Positions 11,306 through 24,112 of a stretch of 64,000 nucleotides of DNA are shown piece after piece. Position 1 is the stretch's first letter. Every line of letters starts with the position of its first letter. The DNA is from Diatrype stigma. Its lineage: Eukaryota > Ascomycota > Sordariomycetes > Xylariales > Diatrypaceae. The notes under the pieces were generated by a model that saw nothing but the letters and a program-made list of their open reading frames with translations, did not search any database and was not told the DNA's origin. A program made the position numbers and the translations under genes. Location: positions 124,001-188,000 of the forward strand of contig JAKJXP020000087.1 of the NCBI GenBank assembly GCA_022225965.2. Direction: 5' to 3'.

Positions 11306-14300
11306 CTGTTCATAAACTAGTCACGAATGATAAACCAGCTTTCCGGTCCGCTTCTGAGGCAAGGGGACCCAACCAAGCCCAAGATCACCCACGCCCACCC
11401 ACACACGGGGACGGCCACCCACGCTTTCATGCACAGTAAGCACCAATGCGGAGGCGGTTGCAGATGCCACCTTACTTTACGTGTGTAATAACTATGAGGA
11501 ATAAACTCGATATGCGACACGTGCGTTGGCACCTTCGGGGCTCAGTCAGTCAGTAGGTGAACGAAGCAAAATAACATGCGATGCGACCTTTGCGGTTTCA
11601 GATCGTATGAGTGTCTCAAGGAAGTCAGGCCGATTGATCCGCGATATAACCAACTGCCTTCCATCGTCTTTCTTTTCCTGGCGCTGGACTGATGATGGCT
11701 ACCCCCAGGCCCCGAGTATAACGCTCCAGGGATTTGGGCTTTCTCTGGTCCGGAAAGGCAAGGGTAAGGATACGATTACTCGCAAGCATAATAGCATTAT
11801 CTGTAACGTACGGGCATAGCAAAACAAAAATGGAATGCGAAGAACAGGCCCGTAGTAGCAGGAGTGTCCGCCGCAGCAGTTCGTGAACATGGTAGTGATG
11901 TCCATATAGGTTCCATATAGGCAGGCAATCCTCCTTCCTTGACTGAGGCGCCACGTCGCCTTATTTCGAGCTCGCTTGCTTACTCCTTCCTATTATCGAC
12001 GGGATGAAGCTGCGGCCGATTGCTACTGAACTTTGATACGACGGCGGAACTGCAGACAACCACCGCATAGATGAAATGGTTGAGTAAGTCCTAACTACAT
12101 ATCATTTCCTCCCAGGAAGAAGCACGCCATGCTGGTCGAGCTGGGCAATGCTGAGCAGGTCAGTTCTCGGCGGGATGCTATTACAAAGCTGTGGCGAGTC
12201 CTCCTTTCCTCGGTGGATGGCGGCCGCCTCGGGCCCGACTTTCGTTGCAGAGGGTGTTTTAACTTGCGTCTTCGATGAAAGGCATATATTAACTTCTCGT
12301 CACTACCGGCTATAAGACGTTACACGATGTTTGTGCGAGGTGAGCTGTGTTCCTCTTATTGGGTGTATCAAGACTCAATTCCTATGACCGCAAGGAGGAA
12401 CAAGTTACACGAAGTCTGACGAGTCTCTGCAGACTTCATGTAAGCTTAAAACTCTCAACCCCCGATACTCTGCTCTGCTCTGCATCCCGTACTCCTGGTA
12501 TCTTTATTCATATAGAGTGATGTAAGGGTCTACAGACATAAGACATGGAGGAACACCCTGCAATGACCGTATAAAAGGATGCCGTAAGCATCTTTGGGGT
12601 TTCCTCCCGGTTGGCCCCAGGAGCTCCTGGGTTGACAAAACAAGGCAAACGATCTACAACGTCCTTTCTTCTCTTCGCCAACAGATGGTCACTTGCAGTA
12701 TTTTATGGATATTCCATGACCACACCTACCTTTCTTCAGTATCTTCCGTTGCACACTACGTAAGTCCCGTACTACTGCTGAGACCACGAGACTATGAGAC
12801 TACGAGAGGCGGCCGAAGAATGACAAATAGTGGCTGGCTGGCTGGCGGTGTCTACCACCAACAGCTAACCCGAAGGGAAGCGCCCTCTGTTCTGGATCGG
12901 CAACATGACTAATAAGCAAAAACCCACACGCGGGCTACACGATGTCTGCACCGCAGGCAGAGAGACAAGGGAGGGTAAGTTCCAACGCGCTTAGCCAAGA
13001 CCTTCCGCGGACTAGCTGCCGAAGGGCCGCGCAACTTGGGTGCCAAGCAGTGCCACAGGGTAATGTAGCATCGGGCGGATCAGGCGATTTCCAGCGTGAT
13101 GCGATACATGAATATACAGCGCGGACGAAATGCAATATGCTGCTGCGTAAAGTGAGGTTGATTAATTGACACGAAACCAGAAGCTCAGCAGCAGCAGCGG
13201 CGGCAACAGGCAGACAGGCCGGCTCTCAGGCTCGCAACGCAGTTCGAGATGCCGGCTGCGGGAGCGTGGCACAGGGCACGGGGCACAGGCAGAAAATGGC
13301 AATTGTTGACAACTAGGGGCGGAAGACAGAGTGTGATACATAAATAAGGGAGACATGTCCGTTCTTCACCTAGACACTACCAGGATGAAGCGCATGATAT
13401 TGCCTTTTGCTCTCTTGTGTTCCTTTCCCCCCTATCCATCAGTACATACAAGAATGAGATATTCGGCGATCCAAGTCAGGGTGTGTCGAATGCTGGCCGT
13501 GAGAAACATAAAAAAAGGGGGGGCCTGGCTGCTCGGAGTTAAGAAGGGTCATCGGGTATCTTGGGTATTTCTCGATCGATAAGTAATTGCCGAGTTGCGT
13601 GCGGCGGTCCAATCACACAAGTTGATTTTACCTGACAACCTGGCAGCCTGGCTGTCTGGTACTTTTCGCTTTTCGAAATGCCCAACTACCTTGTTAGTAA
13701 GACACACCTAGAGGCCGCATGCACAGTCATCAGGTCAGGGTAATGTATCCGACCAGCCAGCACAGCGCCCAAGCTAACTGCCTCATGTGTGACTACCCCC
13801 CCGCGGCCGCCCTCGTATCATCGTGTGTACGCTGGGCCGTGCGAGAGGCGGGATGGTTACGTATGCAAAGGACGGCTGGGAGTCTGGGACATTTGCATAT
13901 TCCTGTTTAGTCAGAACTTTAGTCATATATACGCAGCCCACGGGGGCCCCATGGGAACGTTGGTTCTCTCTTCTCTCTTTATGCCGCAACTTTATATCGG
14001 CCTGGCTGAAGAATATGATAGATCGCAAGTCGTCAGATTTGTTCGTGAGGGCGAAAGAGCCACAAAACCACCCGCTCTTGATGAAACCCTTAGGTAGGCA
14101 TGGCAGGCATGGCTTTCACAGCTGCCTTGCTATGCCAGTGGAGTTGAAAGCGCACTTGACGTAGCAGGTATGTGTTTATATGTATACGCGATATTTATAT
14201 CGTATCCGATTAGATCGAGCGGGCCTCATCTATGTATCTACGTATATACTTACTTTTAGCCTGTGTGTGTACTCGCTCTATGAAGTAGTAGTAAACCATC

Positions 14301-17300
14301 GACCTCAATATGATTATGTGATTATATACTTGATAGCCCCCCTATTGAGTGTAGTTGTCATCGATTCCACTCCTTTAACCATTGTGCTAGGCTAGCCGTT
14401 ACAGACAACTTGACAGGCCATGGTGCATGGTATGTATCGGCATGGCATGTTATCTCGGATACCGCATATGTACACATCAGTAGATACTACGTGCAACTAT
14501 AGGGCCAGGAATACCTACCTACTACGTTATATGGGTCCTCTTTCAAGCAAGCCACATGCTTTTCAGCCTCTATATTCCCAACCCCCCTACGCCCTCGTTC
14601 CTTGGCATGTGTATGTGCCACGTTAGTCATGACTAATTCCTCAATCTGGCAGTTGATGAGAAGAAGATTACGTACAGTAACTGTCACGCTTGTACTCAGC
14701 TACTTATACAGTACATCGCAATGTACTTTGCTTATATGAGGTATTCAACCAACCTACCTACCTCACAGGGTAGCTGCAGGCAACTACATACTTAGTTGCT
14801 ATGGATAAAACAAAAATGAATCAAATATCTACGATAGGTAAATAAATACATGGGGATGCTATACCACATTATCTATACCCAACAACAAGCAACCGTACTT
14901 CGAGAAGATTTGGGATGGCCGTCGGTGATGACCCCGAGTTTATTACTACCAGGTATGAAGCCAACCCCTTCCAGTTTGTAACTTCGTATGTGTGAACGTA
15001 TGTCTGTATGTATGTATATATGTAGTATGTATGTATGCAGGTATCTCGCAAGAAGTACCGTCTTCCTCGTAGTCTCGAGCTGTCCCTACGAAATTTTCCA
15101 TTGGGCCGACTTAGCTGAGAGTCTAACTTAGTTAGTTTGCTGACAAACCATCCTACACATGTATGATGACTTCAAATGAATGCGGCGCATTCGAAAAGCA
15201 CCAGGGCTACCAGGGTTGCAGGGTCTCTGCGATTGCCCGATGTTACTTGTATCGGCACCACGGAGCATCATCGAACACTCGCTCGGACAACTCGGATACC
15301 ATGCTGATTAGTTATCAGACATCAAGCTATTTATGTACCTTAGCGGCCGGCTGTTGCAAGGAAGCCAAAGAGGTCCACAACAGGAGCATCACGTACTATG
15401 TATGTAGAAATCATTCATGGAATCTACCGGTTATAGTACCTGTACCTACCCATTATATAGGTATATAGGTACAAAGGTAATATCCGCGACTCTCTCCGAC
15501 TGCTATACATAACGTAAGCTAAACCGCCGGCGTGTGGGCTTTCATCCCTTTTTAGGTAAGCATTCGTAACACCGGTTGGTTGCCACTAACATAGTGTGAT
15601 AATATAAACGAAGGACCTCCATACGGCCTGGAAACAACCTGGAAACAACACGGGAAGTGCCAAAATGCCAAAGTGCTAAAGTGCCCGGGATTTCTAACGA
15701 CCTGAACACTATGCTAGTCATAGTCGAGGTACCATGCAGTAGCTGAGTAGCCATCTAAAGGCCGCTGGCTGAATAATCAGCAACATGATTGACCCATCTT
15801 TGCGACAAATCTCCGATCACGTGGGGCTATAGCTGCTATTGGGCGGCCGTCCACGCCGTCCTGTCGTCTCGGCAGACTCCAGTTGGGCCAGCCAACCAGT
15901 GCCAACCTGGAACCAGGTTGCATCGCTTGCTTGCTTTGGAGTTATTTCCATTTGACGGGAATGATATAAAACATATGCAATGCATGGATGCGAGCTTGGT
16001 CAAGCAAGATCCTGCGAGAGAGACCTCTATTAATACCTAGGAATGCAATAGCACAATAGCGATGGCTGTTAGTTAGTAGTACAACTGCTCAGTCCAGCGT
16101 CCATCTCCTACTCCCACTTCCGATGTTCCAACCTCGACCTCGAATGCCGGGAGATGGCCAAAATTGTGCCCGTATATCCACGTACAGATAACCGTACGGT
16201 CCATACCAACATGAACGGGCATGGGTTTTTGCATACAGCTGCCATGGTTATCCACCTGGATATAAACCATATACGATTACCCCCGTGCTTGTGCTCCGCG
16301 TACGCCCTGACGGCATCCCAGATCCCTTGTCGATCTTCCGGGTCATCCTCGCACTCGCGGCTTGCTTAGCCTGCAGTTGGTTGCAGCATCCCACCTGGAA
16401 CTGAGATCTAGGGGTACATACCTGCCTAGCACGCCTACATCCCTATACTATGTACACCACAGCAAACAAGCAAAGAGACAGCATTCAGGTTGAATATCAA
16501 ATAAAGGCTGCCGCAGCTGTTGTGCCTGCTGTTACTTACCGAGGTAGTTGATTCGATAGCGAAGTTTGTACTCACAGGGGTGCGTGCAATTTTACGTGAT
16601 TTGCTCCGAGTGCCAGAGTGCCAGAAGTCGAAATGCCTGAGTGCTCCAGTGATTACATTCCTATATTGGGGCGCCCTGTGGCTACACAGGTAGGGAAGTA
16701 CCTACAAGGTATTGGACAATAGGTAGGTACATATGTAGCTATTAGCTACGTACAGGCAGCTACCTAAGCAGGTACATACCATACCAACCCACACCTGCTG
16801 CTGCATCACTCCAGCCGTCCTCACAACAATCGGGAGAGCTTCGAAGGATCAATCAACCCTCGTTCGGTTGTTAGTCAATGCATCCTGTCCTGTGGTCTCC
16901 TGTCCGTCTTCTGTTCTTTCCAACCGACTTCGTTTCCTCATCAAAGACTAGGACCTTAAACGCATATTATACCTTTTAACGCATATACGCGCACTCCTTC
17001 GTTCGGGGTACACAGCCATACCTGCCTTGGCACGTACATGTAGTAAGTAACCTTTATTACACATAACCACGCTCCCTCATTCCTCCGGTTTTCTTCAAAC
17101 AAAAGGTTTCCGGCACCGAACAGTCCAACAGCCCGCCAGCCATTTTGCCTCTATAATATACCACCTTCTCTTCCGCCAGGCAGACTGTTATGTTAGGCTT
17201 GTTTCGCGTTCGCGTTATTTGACATCGCAAACCTCGGGACCTACCACTCGTTTGATCACCCAGTCAGTCACTTGTTACCTACTTCGCTGTATGTGTACTC

Positions 17301-17549
17301 ATCCATGCCCATACCTTCCCGTCGTATATTTATTGCCACTCCTATTCCCCTATTCTCTCGTTTGAACACCAGCCACGACCAACCCAACCATCATGGAATA
17401 ATACATGGAATAATACATGCATATTCCATACTATACATCCACCGTATATATCTCTAGTTCTACCTACCTGTAGACCCGAACGACCAGTTACCTTATCCGT
17501 CTTCCCTGGATTCGCTACTTGTTGCTGACTCAGAATACCTGACTCTACG
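11306..17549. other. long gene-poor region
   Basis: About 6.2 kb in which I recognise no protein or RNA gene. Open frames are short, lack domain features and show no consistent codon pattern. Much of 14,160-16,800 is built from TAC, GTA, CCTA and AGCT-rich short motifs. From about 16,800 to 17,550 the + strand is pyrimidine-rich and probably forms the promoter and 5' leader of the bZIP gene. A multi-exon gene of low conservation cannot be excluded. Confidence 0.45.
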
Positions 17550-19904
17550 ATGCAGAACAACGCTAGCAATTTGAGTCGTGAGTACGACATTCCCTTAGCT
17601 CCGATCAAAAACTACACTACAGTGGGAATGCTTTTCTTGGCGGCAGTCGCTTTCCTTACAGTTACCACCTCCCTCCCTCCAGGTACCTTACTCACTGCTG
17701 CTACGTACCACCTACTCGCTGCACACTGCACACTGCACACTGCACACTTCCTACAGGCTGCACGCTACAGGCTACAGGCTACAGGCTACACGCTTAGGTA
17801 CATGCCTACTACATGCTACATACAACATATTACATACTACATACCACCCATTACATATGATTACATACTTAGGTCCTAGATAAACTGCCCTAGCTGCTCA
17901 GGAGCTCAGGTAGCTGCTTAGGTAGGCAGGTATACTAGGATCACCCCGCCTGTATGCGCCCTAATTCCGCCCTGCCTCGCACCCCCATTCAACCCACTCT
18001 ATGGCCGTAATCCCTTCTTCGTGGGCCGACCTAATATGTAATCACCCATCATGTACCTACCTACCTACCTTACCACTTACATACCTACTATCTTACGCTG
18101 GCGCCAGAGCTTGCTTGCTTGCTCGCTTGCCGGGCTCGTCTGCCAGCTCTGCTTGCTTGCCGTTGCTTTTTTCCCTCCCTGAACGGTCTCGGAGTTTCCT
18201 CTTTACTGTATTGTACAATACAAGTACCTAACAAATTCCCATATCCCAAGGTTCCCATCCGGCCACCTTTATTACCAAATACCCGCTCCCTGCACTCGTA
18301 TCCGTTGCTAGAAACCCTCTTCCTTTTCAAAACACCACTTACACCACTTACATATTGCTCGCTGCACACACACTCACACACGCGCGCGCATTCGATTCGA
18401 TCCCACAGCCCACTATTTTTCCAATAATATCCTTGGCTTCGTACTTCCTCTCGACCAACCTCCAACCCACTACCATACCTAAGCATCCCACTCAGCTTTT
18501 TATGCGCCCTTGAAACCCACTCTTCCCATCCAAAAGCTGACATGACATTGTCTGCTCAGAGGGATTATCAGGAAAGCTCACCCAAGCAATAGATCTCTTG
18601 AACTCGGCGCCGACGTCGGCTGCAGCGTCACCAAACACCGGCGCTAGTACTGTATCGTCTTTCCAGCTTATACATTCTCCGTTGCAAGCACATGGCTACG
18701 ACAACTCTACTATAGGATCTCAAGCGCATATCCATCCTCACCTTAGAGATCAGTCTGGCATCGCTGTGGCCCCGGATACGATGCAAAGAGGCATCTCCCC
18801 TCCATCCGAAGAAGCCGGTCCCATTCCTGGAACTTCTGCTGCTGGCATGGCGGCCCCAGGACTTGTAGGGCATGAGCATGAGCATGATCATGATCATGAC
18901 CCTGATGATACAAGCGACGGCCGCAAGGCGAAGCGGGAGCTATCCCAGTCGAAGCGAGCTGCCCAGAACAGAGCTGCCCAGGTTAGTTGAAAACCCCCAG
19001 CGATTCCCGGGTTCCTCCGCCGATGTGCCTACGATTTTGTTGTCATCATCATCCTATTGGGGATATGCCGAGGCGAATTGAATGTTTGTTTCGGAAGATC
19101 CCCACTCGTAGAATGTTTGGCGGACAATTTTGCGGCGGGACTAGTCGTTTCGGTGATCTGGAAAGGTTTATCTGCGCGTTCAAGGATTACCGATAGCTCA
19201 TTCCATTCATCTTTCATATGCCCTGCTCCACGGATATTGCACGGATATTGCACGGATATTATGAGATCATGAGATATTACGTAAACTAACCCACTTTATA
19301 GCGCGCCTTTCGACAACGAAAGGAGCATTACATTAAGAAACTTGAGCAACAAGTGCGGGAGTTGGGGGACATGGAACATAATTATAAAGTAATTCAGAAC
19401 GACAATTATGCTCTTCGCGAATACGTTATACAACTACAGTCGCGCCTGCTGGATTTACGACAAGATATACCGCCGGCTCCGTCCAACTTAAACCTCAGCC
19501 ATCAGCCTGACATGCCCACTAATGCTTCGCGTGCCATGCATCCAGCTGCAGCACCCACTGCAGTACCAGCACCAGCGCCGGTGCCGGTGCCGGTGCCGGC
19601 GCCGAGACCAGCCGTAACAGCAGCAACAGCAGCAACACCGACAACAGTGCCGCCGCCGCCGCCGCCACTATCTGGACCAGCAGGGCCCCATGAGTCCGGC
19701 TCAAGTGCCGCAGCTGCCGGCACTTTAGCTGACGTAGCAGCGGCAGTAGCTGGGCTGAGAGCTAGAGAAACTGCGCCCGATGGATTGTATCCGAAGCCTG
19801 CATATAAGACCGAGGCATCGGAAGACCAGCAAGCCGGGGAGGAGATCCGCCGGCAACTGCAGCAAGAAGGAGGATTGCCGCCTCCTTCCTCGTTACGAGC
19901 CTAG
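17550..19904 (+). CDS. kapC: KapC-like bZIP transcription factor (fungal AP-1 type)
   Basis: A nuclear DNA-binding regulator. The bZIP region is split by an intron: exon 18560-18981 ends in ELSQSKRAAQNRAAQ and exon 19302-19904 continues RAFRQRKEHYIKKLEQQVRE, then heptads reaching LREYVIQLQSRLLDL. The NRAAQRAFRQR signature marks the fungal AP-1-like class, and the KRELSQSKRAAQ lead-in resembles Aspergillus KapC. An acidic His/Asp-rich run precedes the bZIP; an Ala/Pro-rich tail follows. No in-frame ATG lies near the start of the open frame at 18560. I propose a first exon at 17550-17577 (MQNNASNLS plus one base) with a GTGAGT donor, a 982-nt intron, a GCTGAC branch site about 20 nt before a CTCAG acceptor at 18559, and matching phase. 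This gives 350 aa. The bZIP identity is sure; the first exon is inferred. Confidence 0.85.
17719..17790. repeat. two adjacent 7-bp tandem repeats in the kapC 5' intron
   Basis: About four CACACTG units (17719-17748) are followed by about three CTACAGG units (17764-17786), within the proposed long first intron of the bZIP gene. Confidence 0.8.
19229..19260. repeat. 11-bp tandem repeat CACGGATATTG x3
   Basis: Three near-perfect copies lie in the second intron of the bZIP gene (18982-19301), about 40 nt upstream of the acceptor. Confidence 0.9.
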
Positions 19905-21439
19905 TGGGGTGACGATGGAGGAGAGGCGGCGGATGCCAGTGTTTCGTACGCGGACTACGCATCGGCAACATGGACAGGCGACGGAGCACCTGATTCCCAG
20001 TGCCCTCCAGGCACCAGGGAATGAGCAGATCATCGAGAGACATACTAGTTCGATAACTACTAGTTTTGGAAGAAGTCTTAATATCGGCTCAATACTCTTC
20101 CCCGCAAGACTCGAAGATGATAAGGATAGGACTGTGTGGAAGTGTGGTAAATGAAATGCCACTTGAAAGAAAATTCCAGTGGCAGGACGATCACGAATGC
20201 GTCATATCTTACGGCACCGTAGTCATGAAGCATCTTAAGGGATCAAAATTAGGCGTTAGGGATAACATACCTACGTGCCTTATTTTGCAGGACTTGCTGG
20301 AAGAGTGTCTTGCAGGGTAGGGCCGAAATGGTCATGGTTTTGCAGAGATTGGAGTCTCTTGGAGGAACGCATCATGCATAGAAGGGATAAAGGGGGCGAG
20401 CTTCTTGCGAGAGCTCAAGAATACTTGGCATTCGGCGTTGTACCTTGATTTGACTTTAGCCGGGGCATTGGTCCGAAGCGACATGAGCTATCTTGCAAAG
20501 ACAGGTATCTTCGGGAGCGGTGGCTCAGGAATCCCAATGCAAAACAATGCTTGCCAGTTATAGGCATAAAACGAAGGCATTCCAGGGGGAGGCAGTTAGA
20601 TACGCAGGCAGGCAGAAGAATATTAAACGTAGCCCACCCTCTACCGATTGGTTCTCTGAACCCGCTACGATCCTAGTGCGTGCCTCGAGTTAATGAAGTA
20701 TGGTGTCAAATAGCTTGACTGAAGTTCTTTCCCAAGTACAGAGAGCAGACTTGTCTGCCCGATTTATTCGGAGTATGAAAGCGGTATATTTATTATACCC
20801 AACACTTGAGCAGGAAGCCAACCCGTTCAGTTCATTATATGCATATGCATGACCCGCGCTACTTCTCGACCTAGCTTTTGTTGGAGTCTTGTTCATAGCA
20901 GGGGAAGATTATACCTCGGGTGTATCTTACAGCCGTGCATACATGCATACACATACATACTACCTACGTACCCGTTATCCCCTAGCGCCCCCTATTCTCC
21001 CTCTTCTGTTATCTTAAGGTTGCTTTCCTCAACCCACAACCACACATAGCTTACAAAGATCTGGGTCAGTTGGACGTCATGTTGTATTTGTTTATGAGGA
21101 ATGTCTTTCTCGTCCATTCCCTCTGCGTAGTTTTGGTGGGACCCAATAGAATAACCCTTGAAGGAGTACTTTTTTGATGTAGTGTGCATATAGTGGCTAA
21201 TGATGGTGCCTCGAGAGCGTCGACCTCCTTTGAACGAGAAAAATTGCGCCAAAGTAAACGCCCCCTCACCGGCTGAGACAACAGAGCTACAAGTCCATGC
21301 ACATGCCTACTACCTACCTAAGCCTAGGTGGCTATCAAAAGACTTGAACTCCATCTAGATATAACGCACAACGCCTCTGTAACCTAGAATTCGTTGATTT
21401 GCTTTTTCGTTCGTTCGTTCGTTTGCTAGCTCGACTATT
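19905..21439. other. intergenic between convergent kapC and ARP5
   Basis: No gene was recognised. Open frames here are short and unlike known families. The first part is probably the bZIP 3' UTR. Confidence 0.5.
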
Positions 21440-24112
21440 TCAAGAGTACGAGTTTCCCAAATCGTGCTCCTAAGTTTCATTAGGTATGTAGTTAGCTAGC
21501 GGGCCATATCAAATAAAGGAGGAACGTAGACTCAAATCGATGTACGGTGCTGTGTATAACCACATTGCGTGATTGAAAAAAAAAAAAAAAAAAAAAAAAA
21601 AGGTAGAATAACATTCTTTACAGTTGAGCGTATATGGGTGGTGGTGCGGTTCAAAGCAATAAAAAGGGGGCGGGGGATGGGTGATGGTGGATGGTCCCTG
21701 ATTCATCAAGGTGAGAGGTGGGGGGAGAGGTAGGATCACATACCTTGAGATAATCAGCGCCCTTCTCCTGCCACTCCGCCTTCGTGACAGCAGCAGCTTT
21801 CCAAGCGGGCGTGCCCGCCCACTGCGCGGCGCCGCGCCAGGCGTCAAGCACGGAATCCTTGGCGCGGCGGAGGTGGAGGGGCGAGCCAGCGGGCAGGAGG
21901 GCGGTGAGCCCCTGGCGGAGGCGGTCGTCGAAGTTCTCGAAGAGGGTGTTGCCTCCCGTGAGGAAGATGTCGCGGAGGAAGTCGTCGCGGTTCAGCCCGC
22001 CCCCGATCCCGACCAAGCGTTGCGTGAGGATGTCGCCGGCGATCTCGACAAGCCCGGCCTGGTCGATGCCGGCGATGGACGGCTGGAAGACCACCTCGGG
22101 CACGCGGATGCGCTCGACGTTGAGGTGGAGCTGGTGGATCTCGGCCTGGGAGCCGGCGTCGAAAGGCCGGGGCCCACGTAGGAAGGCGTGCAGCAGGCTC
22201 TTATCCCAATCATTCTGCGCCGCCCACGTGTGCTCGTGCGTGAAGGTCTCGTCGTACCGCAACAAGTCGTCCTCGAGCTGGCGTAGGCTGGCCTCGAGGT
22301 CCTCCTCGCCTTCTTCATCGTCGCTGCCCGGGTCGCCCACCTGGATCTGACGGTACACGCCCCAGTCGTCGTCGTTGGCGCCGAAGTTATCGTCGTCGCC
22401 GCCGCCGGCCCGGCGCCGCTTGCCTCGCGGGTTGTCCGACGCCAGGTTCGCGATCGACTTCATGCGGATCTGTGAGGCGAGCGACTTGCGGTTCCCGAGG
22501 TCCTGCTTGAGGCGGTCCCGCTCCTTCATCCGCTGCAGCGTGGCGTTGCGCGCCATCCGCTTCTCCTCCAGCCAACCTTCGAGATCGTTGTCCCTGCGTT
22601 CCCGGTCCAGGCGCTCGTCCTCCGCGATGCGTGCCCTTTCAGCCTCCTTTTCGGCTTTGGCGCGCGCTCGTGCTTCGTGGTTAGACTTCAACAGGCGCTG
22701 ATGTCGTTTTGCCTTCAAACTAGCTTCGTCAAGCTGGTCGTCTGGCACTTCGAGGAGGCTAAAATCGGGCTCCTCTTGTTCCTCCTCCGGGTCGGCCCCA
22801 ACGTCTTTGGTGCGCGCTCGCTTGATGGACTTCTCTAGCTCCTTGACAGTCCGGTCAAGATGAGCTTCGTCCTTCATATCTTCGGCATCTAATAGGCGTT
22901 TTGTGTCCTTCTTGTTCGCGTCCACTAATTTCTCCTGCACCTTTCTATAATATTCTAATTCTTGTTCTTTGCGCATAAGCTTCTCAAGCCGCATCTTCGC
23001 TGCTTGCTCTTGTAAGCGCCGACCACTCTCTTTCTTGCGTTCTGCTATCCGTGCGAGTTCCTCTTCGCTCTTTTGCACGACTACTTCTTCAGTATACGGA
23101 TACTGGATGACAACGTCTCGATCCTCTAAGCCTGTCCAGTCCAAATATGACCGTATTTCGTCATCGTAAGCCTTAGAGACATAGCAATGGTCCTTGAGCA
23201 TGTTTTCTGCTTGGGACGCGTTGAGCTTGCCAGGAAATACAGGGTACTTGAGCCGAATCAGCTTCAATAGGTATTCTGCGGCATGCCACCCTCCCCAATT
23301 TAATCGAATAGCTTGGGCCAGCATCGGCTTCGCGTTGTAAACGGGTATGACATGAGTGGCGCTGTAGGATGAGGACACGACCAGTCCAGTCTGTCCCTGA
23401 TTATACCGATAGGAAAAAAGCGAATCGATACCGAGAGCCAGAGACGGAGCGCCGTAGCATTCGAATACGATCTCGTTCAGAGCTGAATGAAAGCGTGTCA
23501 GTTACTGGGCGTTGATGTTGGGTAAGATACTCACATTTCCGCGAATAGGGGAGGTTCGCTACTGTTTCGGTCATCACGATAGGCATGTCGATAGTTCCGT
23601 CGGCATCGTTCATGCCCAGCTTGAGGAAAGTCCAGTCCAAGATATGTTCCTCAACATCCCAGTTGCTCACTATCCCCGTGCCAGGTTCAAATGCGTTTCT
23701 AATATGGCCTCGAGCGGTCGTGTCGGCGTAACAGTCAGTCCCAGCGAAAGAATAGGTCTTTCCAAGTTTTCTATCTCTGTATTTCGCCATGATCGGGGGA
23801 GCGGTGATTCGGGGGTTCGATTCGAAAGACCAGCCCGCTCTAACGGATGAAGAACCTGAGTCGCATAGATGCTGTCAGCTCTAGAAAACAATGCTTCTTC
23901 ACCAGGGAATGTCACCGGGGAACGGGCTTACCATTATCGATGACAATGGCTGCCGTGCCCTCGGGCTGGGCAAGGGCTTTCTCTCGTCCATCGGACTGTA
24001 CCGCAACGGGCTTCTCGAATTTGGTTTCTTTCACGTCAAAGATCTTTGCAGGAGGATATGTCTTCTCTACGCGCCTCGGCAGGGCTGGGGGGTCAATGGC
24101 AGATGGTGCCAT
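21440..24112 (-). CDS. ARP5: Actin-related protein 5, INO80 chromatin-remodelling complex subunit
   Basis: Arp5 pairs with Ies6 in the INO80 nucleosome remodeller in the nucleus. There are four exons: 23932-24112, 23535-23855, 21744-23482 and 21440-21469, giving 756 aa. The actin fold starts AAIVIDNGSSSVRAGWSFE, followed by the NLPYSRK and IVFECYGAPSLALGIDSLFSY strands and TGLVVSSSYSATHVIPVYN. A long charged, coiled-coil-like insertion (roughly residues 285-545, with many E/K/R and an RGKRRRAGGGDDD patch) interrupts it, as in the family. The C-terminal actin part has FLTGGNTLFENFDDRL. The last exon is only 30 nt (EHDLGNSYS and stop) and follows a 274-nt intron with a 26-nt A run. Reading through that intron would replace the conserved tail with an unrelated one. 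The start at 24112 is the first ATG of the family-like N-terminus. Confidence 0.96.
21576..21601. repeat. poly(A) tract in the last ARP5 intron
   Basis: Twenty-six consecutive As on the + strand, that is a T run in the sense of ARP5, inside intron 21470-21743. Confidence 0.95.

Noticed and set aside
12060..12280. Possible small spliced gene (ATG, GTAAGT, CTAAC, CCCAG, then about 55 codons)
   Set aside because: The intron would be only about 33 nt, below the usual fungal minimum, and the product matches nothing I know.
17578..17879. Continuation of the 17550 open frame as a 109-aa protein
   Set aside because: It runs into tandem repeats with no domain; the first 28 nt make better sense as the kapC first exon before a GTGAGT donor.
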